From Calcarisporiella thermophila CBS 279.70 (Eukaryota; Calcarisporiellomycota), in contig NW_027192195.1 of assembly GCF_041956535.1 (NCBI RefSeq), forward strand, positions 536,150 to 600,149: 64,000 bases of DNA. Direction: 5' to 3'. Position numbers and translations under genes: made by a program. A model generated the notes under the pieces. That model was not told the DNA's origin, searched no databases, and worked only from the letters and a program-made list of their open reading frames with translations. Positions 21,822 to 31,539 of the stretch are shown one piece after another (positions within the stretch are counted from its first letter, which is position 1; each line of letters opens with the position of its first letter).

Positions 21822-23657
21822 ATGTCAGTCCATTTCTCCGATCGCTTGTTTTTTGAAGTGGGGCACGGTATTAGAGAAGAAGAGCTCCAGGAGGTGTTCC
21901 GAAAGAGTGAACCAGTGGAGTAAGTTTGTTGAGTGAATATTGTTAAACGTTTAGAGCAGCTGATTATAATTATGTTACTCCTAAAACAGAATCCAATTCC
22001 ACGAGGGGCGTGGCTATATCCGTTTCTCTTCCGTCGAAAATGGTAATTGCCCTTGTGTTCAGAGGCTATCGGCCCTATATGACTCTTAATGTTCTGTACT
22101 TTGATAGCTCAACGGGCCTATGCGATTTTCAATGGAACTCAGATAGAGCCTTACCCTACTGCGGTTCGACTCTCCATAGTCGACCCTACCACTGGCTCAG
22201 CCGATCCCCAGCCAAGCACTAATCCTCTTTTTGTCAAACTTCTTCCGGCCCACACCGACGCTTTCCATCTCTATGAATTGGCCCGCCCCTATGGTATACT
22301 AGCCATGTGTCGTCTCGTAATGGACCATGGTATATTTAAAGGGCAAGCGGTGCTGCAGTATTTCGATCAGGCTGAATCCGACGAGGCTATGGCGGACTTG
22401 CACTGCAAAGAGGTGGATGGCAAAACGATTGCTGTTACGCGGTACATAATGCAGAGGGGGCGCCCGTTGCCTGCTCACATAGTCAGGGTGCAGCCTACTA
22501 CCCCTCCCAGGAAAACGGTCCATCAACAGCCCACCCCAGCCAGTAGCCCCCTTACGGCAACCCCCTCCTCCCCAGCTGACTCCCCCTCAATCGCCTCCTC
22601 GGCCATCAGTTCCCCGGATTCGCCCGTCATCGACCCCACCAACCTCTACGTGAAGAATCTGGATCTGCGCATCACCAGCGTCGACCTCTTCAACGCGTTC
22701 CGCCGCTTCGGCCGAATCATCAGCGCACGCGTGATGACCCATCCAACCACCAATCAATCGCGCGGTTTCGGATTCGTGAGCTTTAGCACGGCGGAGGAAG
22801 CCTCTCGTGCCCTACAAACCATGAACGGAAAAGAGATCTTGGCAAAGCCCATCGTGGTCGCCTATCACGAACCGAAAAAATTGCGCGAAGCAAAACTTGC
22901 GGCTCTGCACGCGGGACAGCCGGCCCCTGCCGTAGTGTTCAACCCCCAACGAGAGCAAGTCAACCAAGAACGGGGACAGGCTGGGGATAACAAGGCGTCC
23001 GGAAGCGAGAGCATCACGCCGCCACTGCTCTCGCCCTCTTCCGACCACCTTGCAGTGCCAGGCACCATTCCGAAACGCTCTCTTCGCCGTCGTGGTTCGA
23101 TAGAATCCATCTCATCTGTGATGACGGAGCGCACCCGTCGTGATCAGCGCGAGAAAATGAGGGAGGCCGTTCGCCGTGTCACCCATGAATACGTCGACGA
23201 TATCGTGGACCTTCTGCTCACGCTGAAGCGCAAAGAACGCTCCCTTTGCTTATTCAACCCCGACTATCTGAAGTCCAAAGTTCGCGCTGCACGAGATGCC
23301 CTTGAGATTGTTGGAGAAGAATCGGAAGGGGAATCGGAAGCGGTGGAGAAGATGAAGCAGTTGAAACTTGAAGAGAAAACCGGCAGCAAAGACGCGACTA
23401 CAGACGCCGGCCACCTGACTGAGACAGAGCAGTTCCTCGCCACCATTTCGCATTTGAGCGAAAACGAGCAAAAAGAGAAGTTGGGTGGTCGGCTATACCC
23501 CGCCGTCAAGGCCACGGGCGTTAAGCGCGCCAATAAAGTGACCATTCAACTGCTTGACACGGAGGATCTCCACGAGCTAGCAAAGGCAGTGCACTACCCC
23601 GAACATTTACAAATCTTGGTGGATCGCGCCTGTGCCACTTTGGCTTCCGCCAAATAA
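21822..23657 (+). CDS. PABP-like RNA-binding protein (about three RRMs and a C-terminal MLLE domain)
   Basis: Three exons. The ATG at 21822 begins MSVHFSDRLFFEVGHGIREE. Exon 2 contributes IQFHEGRGYIRFSSVEN and exon 3 AQRAYAIFNGTQIEPYPTAV, together a divergent first RRM. A second RRM starts at NPLFVKLLPAHTDAFHLYEL. The third is canonical: RNP2 NLYVKNL, RNP1 SRGFGFVSF, then EEASRALQTMNGKEIL. After a polar region the last 70 residues form an MLLE (PABC) domain: SENEQKEKLGGRLYPAVKAT, and AKAVHYPEHLQILVDRACAT. Poly(A)-binding proteins normally have four RRMs plus MLLE; here the first two RRMs are poor matches and one is missing. This suggests a specialised paralogue (compare yeast Pes4/Mip6) rather than the main Pab1. 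MLLE would bind PAM2-motif proteins. Confidence 0.8.
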
Positions 23658-24136
23658 GCATCGAAACCCTATTGTCGAGACATTTACTTTCTTTCTCACT
23701 GATCCAACCCCCATCCCTCTCATTCCCATACTCCCCTCACCCCCCCCCCCCCTTTTTTTTTTCCCCAATATATACTCGTCAGTTTCTGCTCTTCCTCCCC
23801 CCAAATAGACTGTGCCATTTTTAATATTTTATAAACTCCTTTTTATTATTACACTTTATACTATTCTAGTTTTGAATTTTTTTTATACTGCTCTATTCTC
23901 CCCCTTCATTCCTTTTATGTACTATTCCCTCCCCTCTTATATTATTATTATTATTGTTACTCTTTTATAACAACTATCTATGTTCCCTCTCCCCTCACAA
24001 TAACATATTACTGGTTTCTTCCCTCACAACCATAGTGTAAAAGAGGCTTTGTTTTGTTATTCAACCAATGACTGAAAATAAACACGATTAAATTTTTATT
24101 TTCATAAAGATGATCGCAGCACCACAACAGACAAAC
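23658..24136. other. Convergent 3' region with simple sequence
   Basis: Pyrimidine- and AT-rich, with a C/T homopolymer junction at 23740-23762, a short ATT run near 23938-23955, and AATAAA near 24077. Fits termination of the PABP-like and eL42 genes. Confidence 0.5.
23740..23762. repeat. Homopolymer junction, 13 C then 10 T
   Basis: An uninterrupted run of C followed directly by T in the 3' region of the PABP-like gene. Its length may vary or be miscounted in the assembly. Confidence 0.8.
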
Positions 24137-24847
24137 TTAGAACACAAGCGCAGCACCCTTGGTCTATCACACAAAAGATGGAGGATGAGTCATTCGGAGG
24201 GACCTTCGCATAAAAAAATCGCAAGCTTACCTTCTTGTCACCGCCAAGTTCGAAGTGCTTGCAGCGCTTGATGGCAATCTGATGCTTGTACTTGCACTGA
24301 GTGCACTCAAGACGCAACACAATCTTCTTGGTGGTCTTGGCCTTCTTGTGGAAGATAGGCTTGGTCTGACCACCATAACCGGACTGCTTGCGGTCATAAC
24401 GACGCTTACCCTGAGCGAAGAGAGAGTCTTTACCCTTCTTGTACTGCGTCACCTTGTGGGGTGTGTGCTTCTTGCACTTCTTTCCAGCGCAGTAGGTGTT
24501 CCGGGTCTTCGGGATATTGACCTGAGTAAAAGAGAGAAAATAGATTATGATTAGTGAGATCGGATATGAATTGAGCGTGCACGAGTGTTATCTCGAGGAG
24601 AAAATAGCTCGAAGAGAGGATGCATAAGAGACGTGGGGGTGAATAAGGGAAGAATGCATATCAAAACAAACGTCACAACAACCCATGGCAAATCCTTCTA
24701 ATCATTTTTTATGATCTGACCATCCCATTCATTCAATCCTCCAGCTGTTGTTTCTTCTACTTAATATGCCTTCTCCTCCTAATCCATCACCACTCCCACT
24801 GCCATCCATCTCTCATCTGCAAGATTAGCGTCTCTTTCACTCACCAT
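24137..24847 (-). CDS. RPL42: Ribosomal protein eL42 (L36a/L44 family)
   Basis: Three coding exons. The first is only the start codon: ATG at 24845-24847 directly followed by a GTGAGT donor. Exon 2 encodes [80 protein letters not shown] and [17 protein letters not shown]. The last exon gives TKGAALVF and the stop at 24137. About 106 residues, the normal size. The zinc ligands (C-x4-C and C-x2-C pairs) are intact. eL42 lies at the 60S E site. The proline in TKPIFHKK is the residue that in other fungi goes with cycloheximide sensitivity; glutamine there confers resistance. The intron of about 315 nt after ATG is typical of fungal ribosomal protein genes. Confidence 0.96.
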
Positions 24848-25658
24848 GTTTGATGGATGGATGCAAGCCGCGCCGTAATAAGATTTCAAAAGGAGGAAAG
24901 AACAATAAGAGGGAATTTTTCGCAATTAAAAAACTTCCTGGCTTCTGATGGGTTTCTGAAATATGTGACGACGTTGATTTTGGTTCTCCAGCTAAGCCTA
25001 TCAACTTGGAGTCTCCACCAAATTAGCTGGACCATCAACAGTCCTACATCAGGGCGATGACGTGATACTGTTGAATGAAGGTATCTCCCGCTCTAGAGAA
25101 AACAATGAAAAAATGGTGCTTTTCAACTAGATATGGGAAAACATTGAGAAAAAATAATTAAATCATTATACTGGTCGATAAAGCACCTATTTTTGGAATA
25201 CATTTATCGAAACAATTGAATAGAATAAATGTACATAAAGAATACAAAAAGCCCAAAAATGCACTCTATAAACTACGCAAGGAATAATACACATAAGAGT
25301 GCCAACCCTGCCGCTCCACCGACACTCTACTAGAGGTAAAGGAAACCCCATGAGGTCTGGTTTACTGGGAGGATCTCTTCGCGATTGTATTTGTTATGAA
25401 AGAGCATCATAACTTCTTTTATCGTGTATCTTATCAATTATTCTTATCTCTATCCGTCCGCTGAAACTTCAACCTACCCCTATAGATGTAGCTTTTCCTG
25501 AATTTTCTCCTCGTGTCATTTTAACGTTCTCAACTAGAGCGCCTTCGTTTAAATATCAGTGTTTTATTTTTATAATGGGTTACACTCGAAACTAATACTC
25601 TAGGACATCTTCATCCCAATAAAGTGGGGGTCCAAGAGCATATTCTAGGTGTGCATGC
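24848..25658. other. Intergenic region upstream of eL42
   Basis: About 810 bases, AT-rich between 25080 and 25300, with no convincing gene. Holds the eL42 promoter and the 3' end of the membrane-protein gene. Confidence 0.5.
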
Positions 25659-26578
25659 TCATACAACAGAAGGCTTCCCGTAGTTGAATTCAAAGCTGAA
25701 CGAGAAGCAGACGAAGCATATCATCACCAACAGGAAAAGCCCTAGTACCGGCGGTAGAATGGCTGCTAGCGGATCGACGCTCGACTTCGGCGAAGTAGAC
25801 TGAGTGGCATCGCCTTGCGACATATGGGCCGCCGAGGGATTTTCACTGAGTTCGGAGAGCGGAGAAAGGGTATTTACCCCACCAGCTTTTTTTTTAGCGC
25901 ATCTTGTTCGATTTGCTGCTGTAGATTGGCGAGAAAAAAGGACGCGGCGGCCGCATCCAGCGCCAGATTTGGCGATTCGTTGACAACATACCGGTTTGGA
26001 TCGACTGGATAATTCGGGGCCTGGCCTTGGTTGATGAGACGCTGAAGAGTCATGCGCGCATCTGCTTGTTGGGTGGTAAGTGGTTGAGCAATCAAGGGCT
26101 GATTGAAGTAAGGTTGATAGTTGGGTAGTGAGGTTGGCTGTGGCTGTGCAGAGTAGTACCGCTGAAGAGGGAGGAATGGCAGCCCCAGCAATGGAGAAGT
26201 AGGTTGGTGCGAAGGAACAGCACCACTATGGCTATTAGACTGCGAAGCGCTTGTAGTAGAAGCTTGGGGTGGTTGCTGTGACGCTGCTTTGGATGCGATG
26301 GTTCTCTGAGGCTCTTCTGACGCAGTGGAGCTGGGACTATCGCTTGCAGACGCTGATGGCTCACTCTCTTGGGACCCGCGTTTGAATTTCCTATAAATAT
26401 GACTTCCATCCAAAGTATGCTCGGGTGCAATCCATTGTAAACCTTCAAATGGCGCTATATTGGAAAAGGAAGGGTTTACAGCCGGAAGTCGTCCCATGGG
26501 GAGGGCATATATTACAGAAAGCGGAATGATTGCAAGCGAGGCAAATAGGGGAGGAACGAGTGATAGGTGGGACCTCAT
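25659..26578 (-). CDS. Secreted/type I membrane protein with a Ser/Gln-rich stalk, unknown function
   Basis: The ATG at 26578 gives a signal peptide (MRSHLSLVPPLFASLAIIPL, then SVIYALPMG). About 220 residues of Ser/Gln/Pro-rich, low-complexity sequence follow. The main reading frame stops at TAA in the sequence GTGGGGTAAATA. If a 32-nt intron (25846-25877, GTAAAT...CTCAG) is removed, the frame continues GENPSAAHMSQGDATQSTSP to a strong membrane segment, AAILPPVLGLFLLVMICFVC, and a short tail ending at 25659. That gives a signal peptide, a glycosylation-prone stalk and one transmembrane helix, like a cell-surface sensor or mucin. The intron would be unusually short for this window, so the shorter secreted form ending at 25874 remains possible. 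No family recognised. Confidence 0.55.
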
Positions 26579-26923
26579 TCCTCGTAAATTCAAGTCACGA
26601 AGGGTTAAATAATCTATGCTCAACTATCACAAATCGATAATAGATGTGTAAAAAGGGTGAATATAGAATCCTCCTTCTTTTATACGGAATAAGAGTATGT
26701 TTCCTGAGCATCAAGGTCAAGTTGGAATTATAACTGATTTAGAAAGGAGGTTTTTTTGGCATTCTTGGCAGAGTTACTCGGGAATTTTTGATTCCCGTCA
26801 AAGCTGATCGCGGCTAGTGAAAGTTAAAATTTCAAGGTATTCGGGGCTTTTTTGCCCATTGTTTGTAAGATTAAATAGAAGAAAAACCCCACACGACGGA
26901 AGTGAGCCAACACACAAATAACT
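26579..26923. other. Divergent intergenic region
   Basis: 345 bases between two oppositely oriented membrane-protein genes. It presumably carries both promoters. No distinct motif noted. Confidence 0.45.
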
Positions 26924-27265
26924 ATGGACCGCAAAGCAGTATTTCTGATCATTATCGGGTGTATTATATTGATGACTTGTGTGCTCGTTATAGTGCTGCC
27001 GTCGACTATGATAGGTCATATTAGTCAAGCAAAGCAAGCATCTTCTGAGCCATCCACTACGACTGTGGTCGTGACAAAGACTCTTACAGTCGCCTCAACG
27101 ACCGCAACAACTCCCTTCAGCTATACCACAGATCTTCAGAGCTCTAGGCCTCTGTCGAGGTTAGAGGATGCCGGGATACCACCAAAATTGGTGGCGGAAG
27201 CGCTTGCAGTTGTAAAACCGGTGTTTTCCTCTAAGAGGAAGCGATCGCGTTTCAAAGTTAATTGA
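26924..27265 (+). CDS. Small signal-anchor membrane protein, 113 residues, unknown function
   Basis: A single ATG-started ORF. Residues 7-27 (FLIIIGCIILMTCVLVIVLP) form a transmembrane helix preceded by a short basic start, MDRKA. The rest is Ser/Thr-rich (TTTVVVTKTLTVASTTATT), with a conserved-looking segment EDAGIPPKLVAEALAVVKPV and a basic tail SSKRKRSRFKVN. No family recognised. The clear membrane segment and divergent pairing with another surface-type gene favour a real gene, but it is short. Confidence 0.5.
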   Translation: MDRKAVFLIIIGCIILMTCVLVIVLPSTMIGHISQAKQASSEPSTTTVVVTKTLTVASTTATTPFSYTTDLQSSRPLSRLEDAGIPPKLVAEALAVVKPVFSSKRKRSRFKVN

Positions 27266-28253
27266 GATTAATATTGACTCGTTCAAATGACTGGGAGGAA
27301 GTGCAAATACTAGGCATATATATCTACTATTTAGGATATAGTGATTACCAGTGCTTGTAGTCGATTGAAATATTCTCTAAGTATTCTTAAGATGCTTTAT
27401 ATATATCGAATTCAGGTATATAATTTTTAATATACAATACTCAATTTTTTACGATGAAATTCTCCTCTCAAGATGCAAGTTAAAGGAAAAGTGAAAGTAG
27501 TAAAAATTACTTGCACATTGGTAGTCCTCAAGGGATTGAATCAATTAAAAAGGAAAGAGAGAGTTCTAACTTATAAGTTCATAATAATATAGAGCATGTA
27601 GCTCGATGAATACGAGCAGGCATTGAAAAGTGATATTTATAGCTACATTTAGATCAACTATTATTAATGCTATTAAGTGATTATCATCGAATTTTCATTT
27701 TAATAATAAAGTGCTTTATTTGCCATTTTAATAACACAATTATTCGTTGGAAATTCTTGGGGCTGTAAGCCTATGGTGCGCAACTCCAGTGAAGACTTAG
27801 CCGCTTATATTGTACGAGTTTTTGCTCTTGGTTTTGAGCTAAATGTTTATTTTTAGTGATTGCCTCAAGTGGATGTAAGAAGTTAACCCGCCAACCAACC
27901 CCATTGGAAAAAAAGCTTATACATTCAGCAGCCTTGATCACTAATTTAACCGTCAGAATTAGAGAGGCTGAGCATTTTTAGAATGCAAATCAATGGCCCA
28001 CCGAGGATCACAATAAACCGTATATCTTGTGAGACGAAATAGATGCGAGATTTCTCGGCAAACACGACTCAATTTCCCCGCCTCCAAGTGCCTTGGTGTG
28101 AGAAACAGTGCACGCAAGCCTATTTAACTATATTTTTCACATAAAAATAGAGTCAAGTCGATCTATCCTACCACACTTCATCTTTACTCTCTCCGTCCGG
28201 CGCGAGCTCTTCATATGAATGCCAACAGCTGAGTCCGCCGAGAGTCTAAATAT

Positions 28254-28280
28254 CACCACCACCACCACCACCACCACCAC
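28254..28280. repeat. (CAC)9 microsatellite
   Basis: Nine perfect CAC units in non-coding DNA about 450 bp upstream of the Lys/His/Asp-rich secreted protein gene. Confidence 0.9.
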
Positions 28281-28608
28281 ATTGTACCAAAATAATCCTA
28301 TTTTTAACATAGTTGAAGTACAATCAGTTTGCGCAATTTAAAAATGAACAATCATCAGGCCAAGTGTGCAAGTCGTGCCACGGAGGTTTGCCAAGAGAAA
28401 ATTAAAAGAGTGCCAACGTGGAACTCAGTCGAATGCAACCTATTGTAATAGAAATGTGCCTTTGTGGCACTTGAACAAGCCTACTCATCAGTGTAAAAGT
28501 GATTCTACGGAATAGGTGGAGAGGGTACAAAAGAACACCGGAGAGGAATGTCCAGATGCCTGAGAGTTCTGGCAAGAACTTTAAATCCGGCTGATGGCGA
28601 TAGCCCAA

Positions 28609-28616
28609 TATATAAA
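28609..28616 (+). promoter_or_regulatory. TATA box of the 28731 gene
   Basis: TATATAAA lies 115 bp upstream of the ATG and is followed by a T/C-rich leader. Confidence 0.55.
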
Positions 28617-28730
28617 GAGGCTAGAGAATGGGGATGAGAGAGGTTTGGCCCATATTACTTCTCTTCCTTGAATTATTCTTTCCCCTCATTTTCTCTACAT
28701 CTTATTACAATCATTTCCCAATAGAACAAT

Positions 28731-29375
28731 ATGAAGAGCGTCCTTATTATAGCCGCCGCCACTCTTGTGATGGGGCTAGCGGCAACTTCGCATGCGGCTC
28801 TTGCCGATGCTGAAACTAATGCAGTTACGCTTGGCCAAGTCCAGTTGGTTGAACGCGGTCACCATGAGGCAGAGAAGAAAAAGCATCACGGAGCTGGGCA
28901 TAAGAAGCACCACCACGAAGAGGAGAAAAAGAAGAAATCTAACAAGAAGAAGGAGGCAAAAAAAAAGGAGATCGAAAAGAAGAAGAAGGAGGCTGAGAAG
29001 AAAAAGAAAAAGGAAGAGGAGAAGAAACGGAAGAGGAAGGAGGAGGAGGAAAAGAAGAAGAAAAAGAAGAAACACCACGACGATGACGGCAATGACGATG
29101 ACGATGACAAGGATGGTGAAGATGATGGTGGGGATGACGGTGAGGACGATGGCAATGACGGAGACGAAGGAAACGATGGAGATGATGGGCAAAACGACGA
29201 CGAGGGCGACGATGACGACAATGGTAATGAAGAAGATCTAGTCAAGCGTGACGGTGTGCCTCCTCGCCGTCGTCATCAGAAACACCAGAAGAAACATCAG
29301 AAGAAACACCATAAGAAGCAGCAGCATAAGCACAAAAAGGATCAAGGTGCCCATGTCAAGGGACATCATGCATAA
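28731..29375 (+). CDS. Secreted Lys/His-rich then Asp-rich polyelectrolyte protein
   Basis: A 214-residue ORF without introns. The signal peptide MKSVLIIAAATLVMGLAATS with HA is nearly the same in type as those of the 33526 and 37537 genes. After about residue 42 comes a Lys/Glu/His block with runs of lysine and KKHH, then an Asp/Gly/Asn block (repeated DDDG/GDDG, about residues 121-172). A dibasic site follows (DLVKR, then DGVPP), and a C-terminal His/Lys/Gln tail ends VKGHHA. The middle should be disordered and carries large opposite charges in adjacent blocks. Such sequence can bind metals or mineral, or form coacervates; none of this is shown. The KR site would let Kex2 release the His/Lys tail. 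The ORF is favoured by the signal peptide, TATA box and leader, but low complexity limits homology arguments. Confidence 0.7.
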   Translation: MKSVLIIAAATLVMGLAATSHAALADAETNAVTLGQVQLVERGHHEAEKKKHHGAGHKKHHHEEEKKKKSNKKKEAKKKEIEKKKKEAEKKKKKEEEKKRKRKEEEEKKKKKKKHHDDDGNDDDDDKDGEDDGGDDGEDDGNDGDEGNDGDDGQNDDEGDDDDNGNEEDLVKRDGVPPRRRHQKHQKKHQKKHHKKQQHKHKKDQGAHVKGHHA

Positions 29376-30200
29376 ATACCTATGCGATAGACAACCCCTT
29401 TCTCCTAACTCTTAACCTCCAACTCCTATCAACTTAATTTATCGTTATTCTCGAGTCCATAAGACTGTTTAATTTCCGTCTTACAGGAGGTCGCCTCTTA
29501 ATTTTCCTCTAGTTTTCTTCGAATGTTTAAATTTAACTATTAAGCAAAAAATAAATTGGAAGCTGGATTCCCATTGAATTGGCTCCATCATTTCCTGTCG
29601 GAAGACAGAAGAGTGGACTTGATTATTCTACTTTGAGCGTGGATCAAATGAAAATGGGAAAAGCCTGATGGTTTGTTAGGAGCCAATACTTAGTGGCCGA
29701 AAAGAAGACTCGTATTTGCTTAACCCATTCTTAAAGCTTAACTAGCAGAGAAGAAATCGCATGGGATCTCGCCCTAACACTATGGCCCGTTGAAAATCTG
29801 CTTACTATAATCACGCATGCTAATGTGCTGATGTGAGCATATGCTTTTTTTTTCTCATGAAGAAGAATATAGCAAGCCTCCTTGAATCCGGCTCGATAAC
29901 ATTTCTCCTGTCGAAGCTCTAATTCTCAATTTGTCGTACAAGTGCACAGACTCTCGCCCCTGCATTCCGGGAAGAAACTAAAATTTCTTCTCTGCTATTG
30001 ACAATCGCACCAATTTGGTTCATTATACTATCCAACTGTGAGAAAACAGCATCAATGTAATTTTGCCCGATGCAAAGAAAAAAACGTTGCGAAAGAAACA
30101 TCGTGCATTATTGAATTTAAGAAAGAAATATAAGCACCCCATTGCAGTAAGTCATAGACGGCGTCTTTATGAAAAATTATTTTCAACCAAAATACGCTAA
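29376..30200. other. Intergenic region
   Basis: About 825 bases, AT-rich. A 60-codon minus-strand ORF near 29919-30101 is not convincing. Confidence 0.45.
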
Positions 30201-30914
30201 ATGAAGACACCGACGCTAGTGATTCTCACCGTTTTATATGCAGCTCGAGTCCAAGCCCTACTTGAGTCTCGATGCGTTCCTGCTAATCATCACCCAGAAC
30301 AACACCAGCAAAATAATATACGTGACGCCACCATAGCTTCCTCCGCTGTTGTTAAGGCATCTACTGTTCAGGGTAGCGCTTGTGCTCAATTTTCTCGCAT
30401 TAGTCCCCAAAATGTTAGTGGCCCCAACCGTTACCACTCTAATCCTCAGGTCCCTTCAGTTTATAGTAAAAGAGCAGAGGAAAGCTCGAAGGAATATAGA
30501 CCAGCAATTCTTAAGGGAGAGAAAGGTGCTCAGAATCCGAGGGACAGCAAGTTGCAAAAACGTGACATTAGCTCCGTTCAAGGACAAGAGAGAATGAAAT
30601 CTCTTCAATATACATTGAGAAACTCGAGGCAAGTTGTCAGCGAAAATATTAAGGAAATATCCAAGACAGAGCCGCCAATGTCGCCCAGGCATAAGAATAT
30701 TGAGAAGTATACAATTAAGCGAAACAGGATAGGCACAAGAGGGAACAGCAGGACAAAGACACGAAAAAGTAGGAGTATAAATAAGACTAAGCGGGACAAA
30801 CTTCAGAAGCGCCAGCGTTGTAAACGAAGCGGTAGATTGAAGATGGCTGGAAAGAAAGGTGGTGCTCAAGATCAGAATGGCAAGCCCATTGCTGGTGCAA
30901 AGAAAAATGTTTGA
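30201..30914 (+). CDS. Secreted very basic protein with several dibasic sites, unknown function
   Basis: A 237-residue single-exon ORF. It starts with a signal peptide (MKTPTLVILTVLYAARVQAL), and a Cys/His-containing stretch follows. Dibasic sites occur at SVYSKR, KLQKR (twice), TIKR, TKR and CKR, so Kex2 could cut it into several peptides. The C-terminal half is very rich in Lys and Arg and ends RLKMAGKKGGAQDQNGKPI then AGAKKNV. No family recognised. It lies between other secreted Kex2-type precursors and shares their layout, but not their sequence. Confidence 0.55.
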   Translation: MKTPTLVILTVLYAARVQALLESRCVPANHHPEQHQQNNIRDATIASSAVVKASTVQGSACAQFSRISPQNVSGPNRYHSNPQVPSVYSKRAEESSKEYRPAILKGEKGAQNPRDSKLQKRDISSVQGQERMKSLQYTLRNSRQVVSENIKEISKTEPPMSPRHKNIEKYTIKRNRIGTRGNSRTKTRKSRSINKTKRDKLQKRQRCKRSGRLKMAGKKGGAQDQNGKPIAGAKKNV

Positions 30915-31539
30915 ATTTATAACAAAACGCAGTAGCAATATAAATATAGCATGTTGATATATGTATTCAATATTGGTCGACTCGATTTATAACGCAACAG
31001 AATTTGACCGTAGCAAGGAGAAAGATTTTTCATTGCTTTATCTTTATCTTTATTGTCTTAATAGCAGAAATTAATTATGATTTTGATGTCTTAATTCTCA
31101 CTATAAGGACTGGAATATCAGCGAGATATTATGCAATTTTTAGTGATAAACCTGCGAATAATTTCAGTGTAAAGTTGTATTGGCCACCATTCATATACTG
31201 TATTGTGTCTGTACTCGCAACCTTGTTAAATGAAAAGGAAACTGACATCGATCAATTTTTAATTAATTACGGTTAAAAAACGGAATATGCTCGTCCTTTA
31301 TCATCGGCGCCTTTTTCTCTTAATCGTCTAGAATTGATTTATGTATTATTTCTACTTCATTCATTATCATATTGTTTTCTTTTCATTTTATCGCCATTGC
31401 ATCTCGGGGGTTTCTTATACAATTAAATTAACGCTAGATTTTCACACCGACATTCTTTTTCAGTTACCCTGCTCCATTCAACTTCTACAGTTCATAAAAA
31501 GGCATCTCGTTGTATTAACCAGAAAAAAGCGAATCCAGG
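30915..31539. other. Intergenic region upstream of SEC14
   Basis: About 625 bases, AT-rich, with T-rich sequence near 31340-31400. ORFs here are short and without recognisable content. Confidence 0.5.

Larger units (their letters stand above)
27266..28730. other. AT-rich intergenic region
   Basis: About 1.47 kb, AT-rich, without a convincing ORF. It holds the (CAC)9 microsatellite and, at 28609-28616, the TATATAAA box of the next gene. Confidence 0.5.

Noticed and set aside
28776-29245. Overlapping ORFs in other frames and on the other strand of the polyelectrolyte gene
   Set aside because: Simple repeats keep all frames open; the alternatives are runs of Leu/Phe/Val, Met/Thr/Arg or Ser/Phe without a good start context. 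The signal-peptide frame is preferred.
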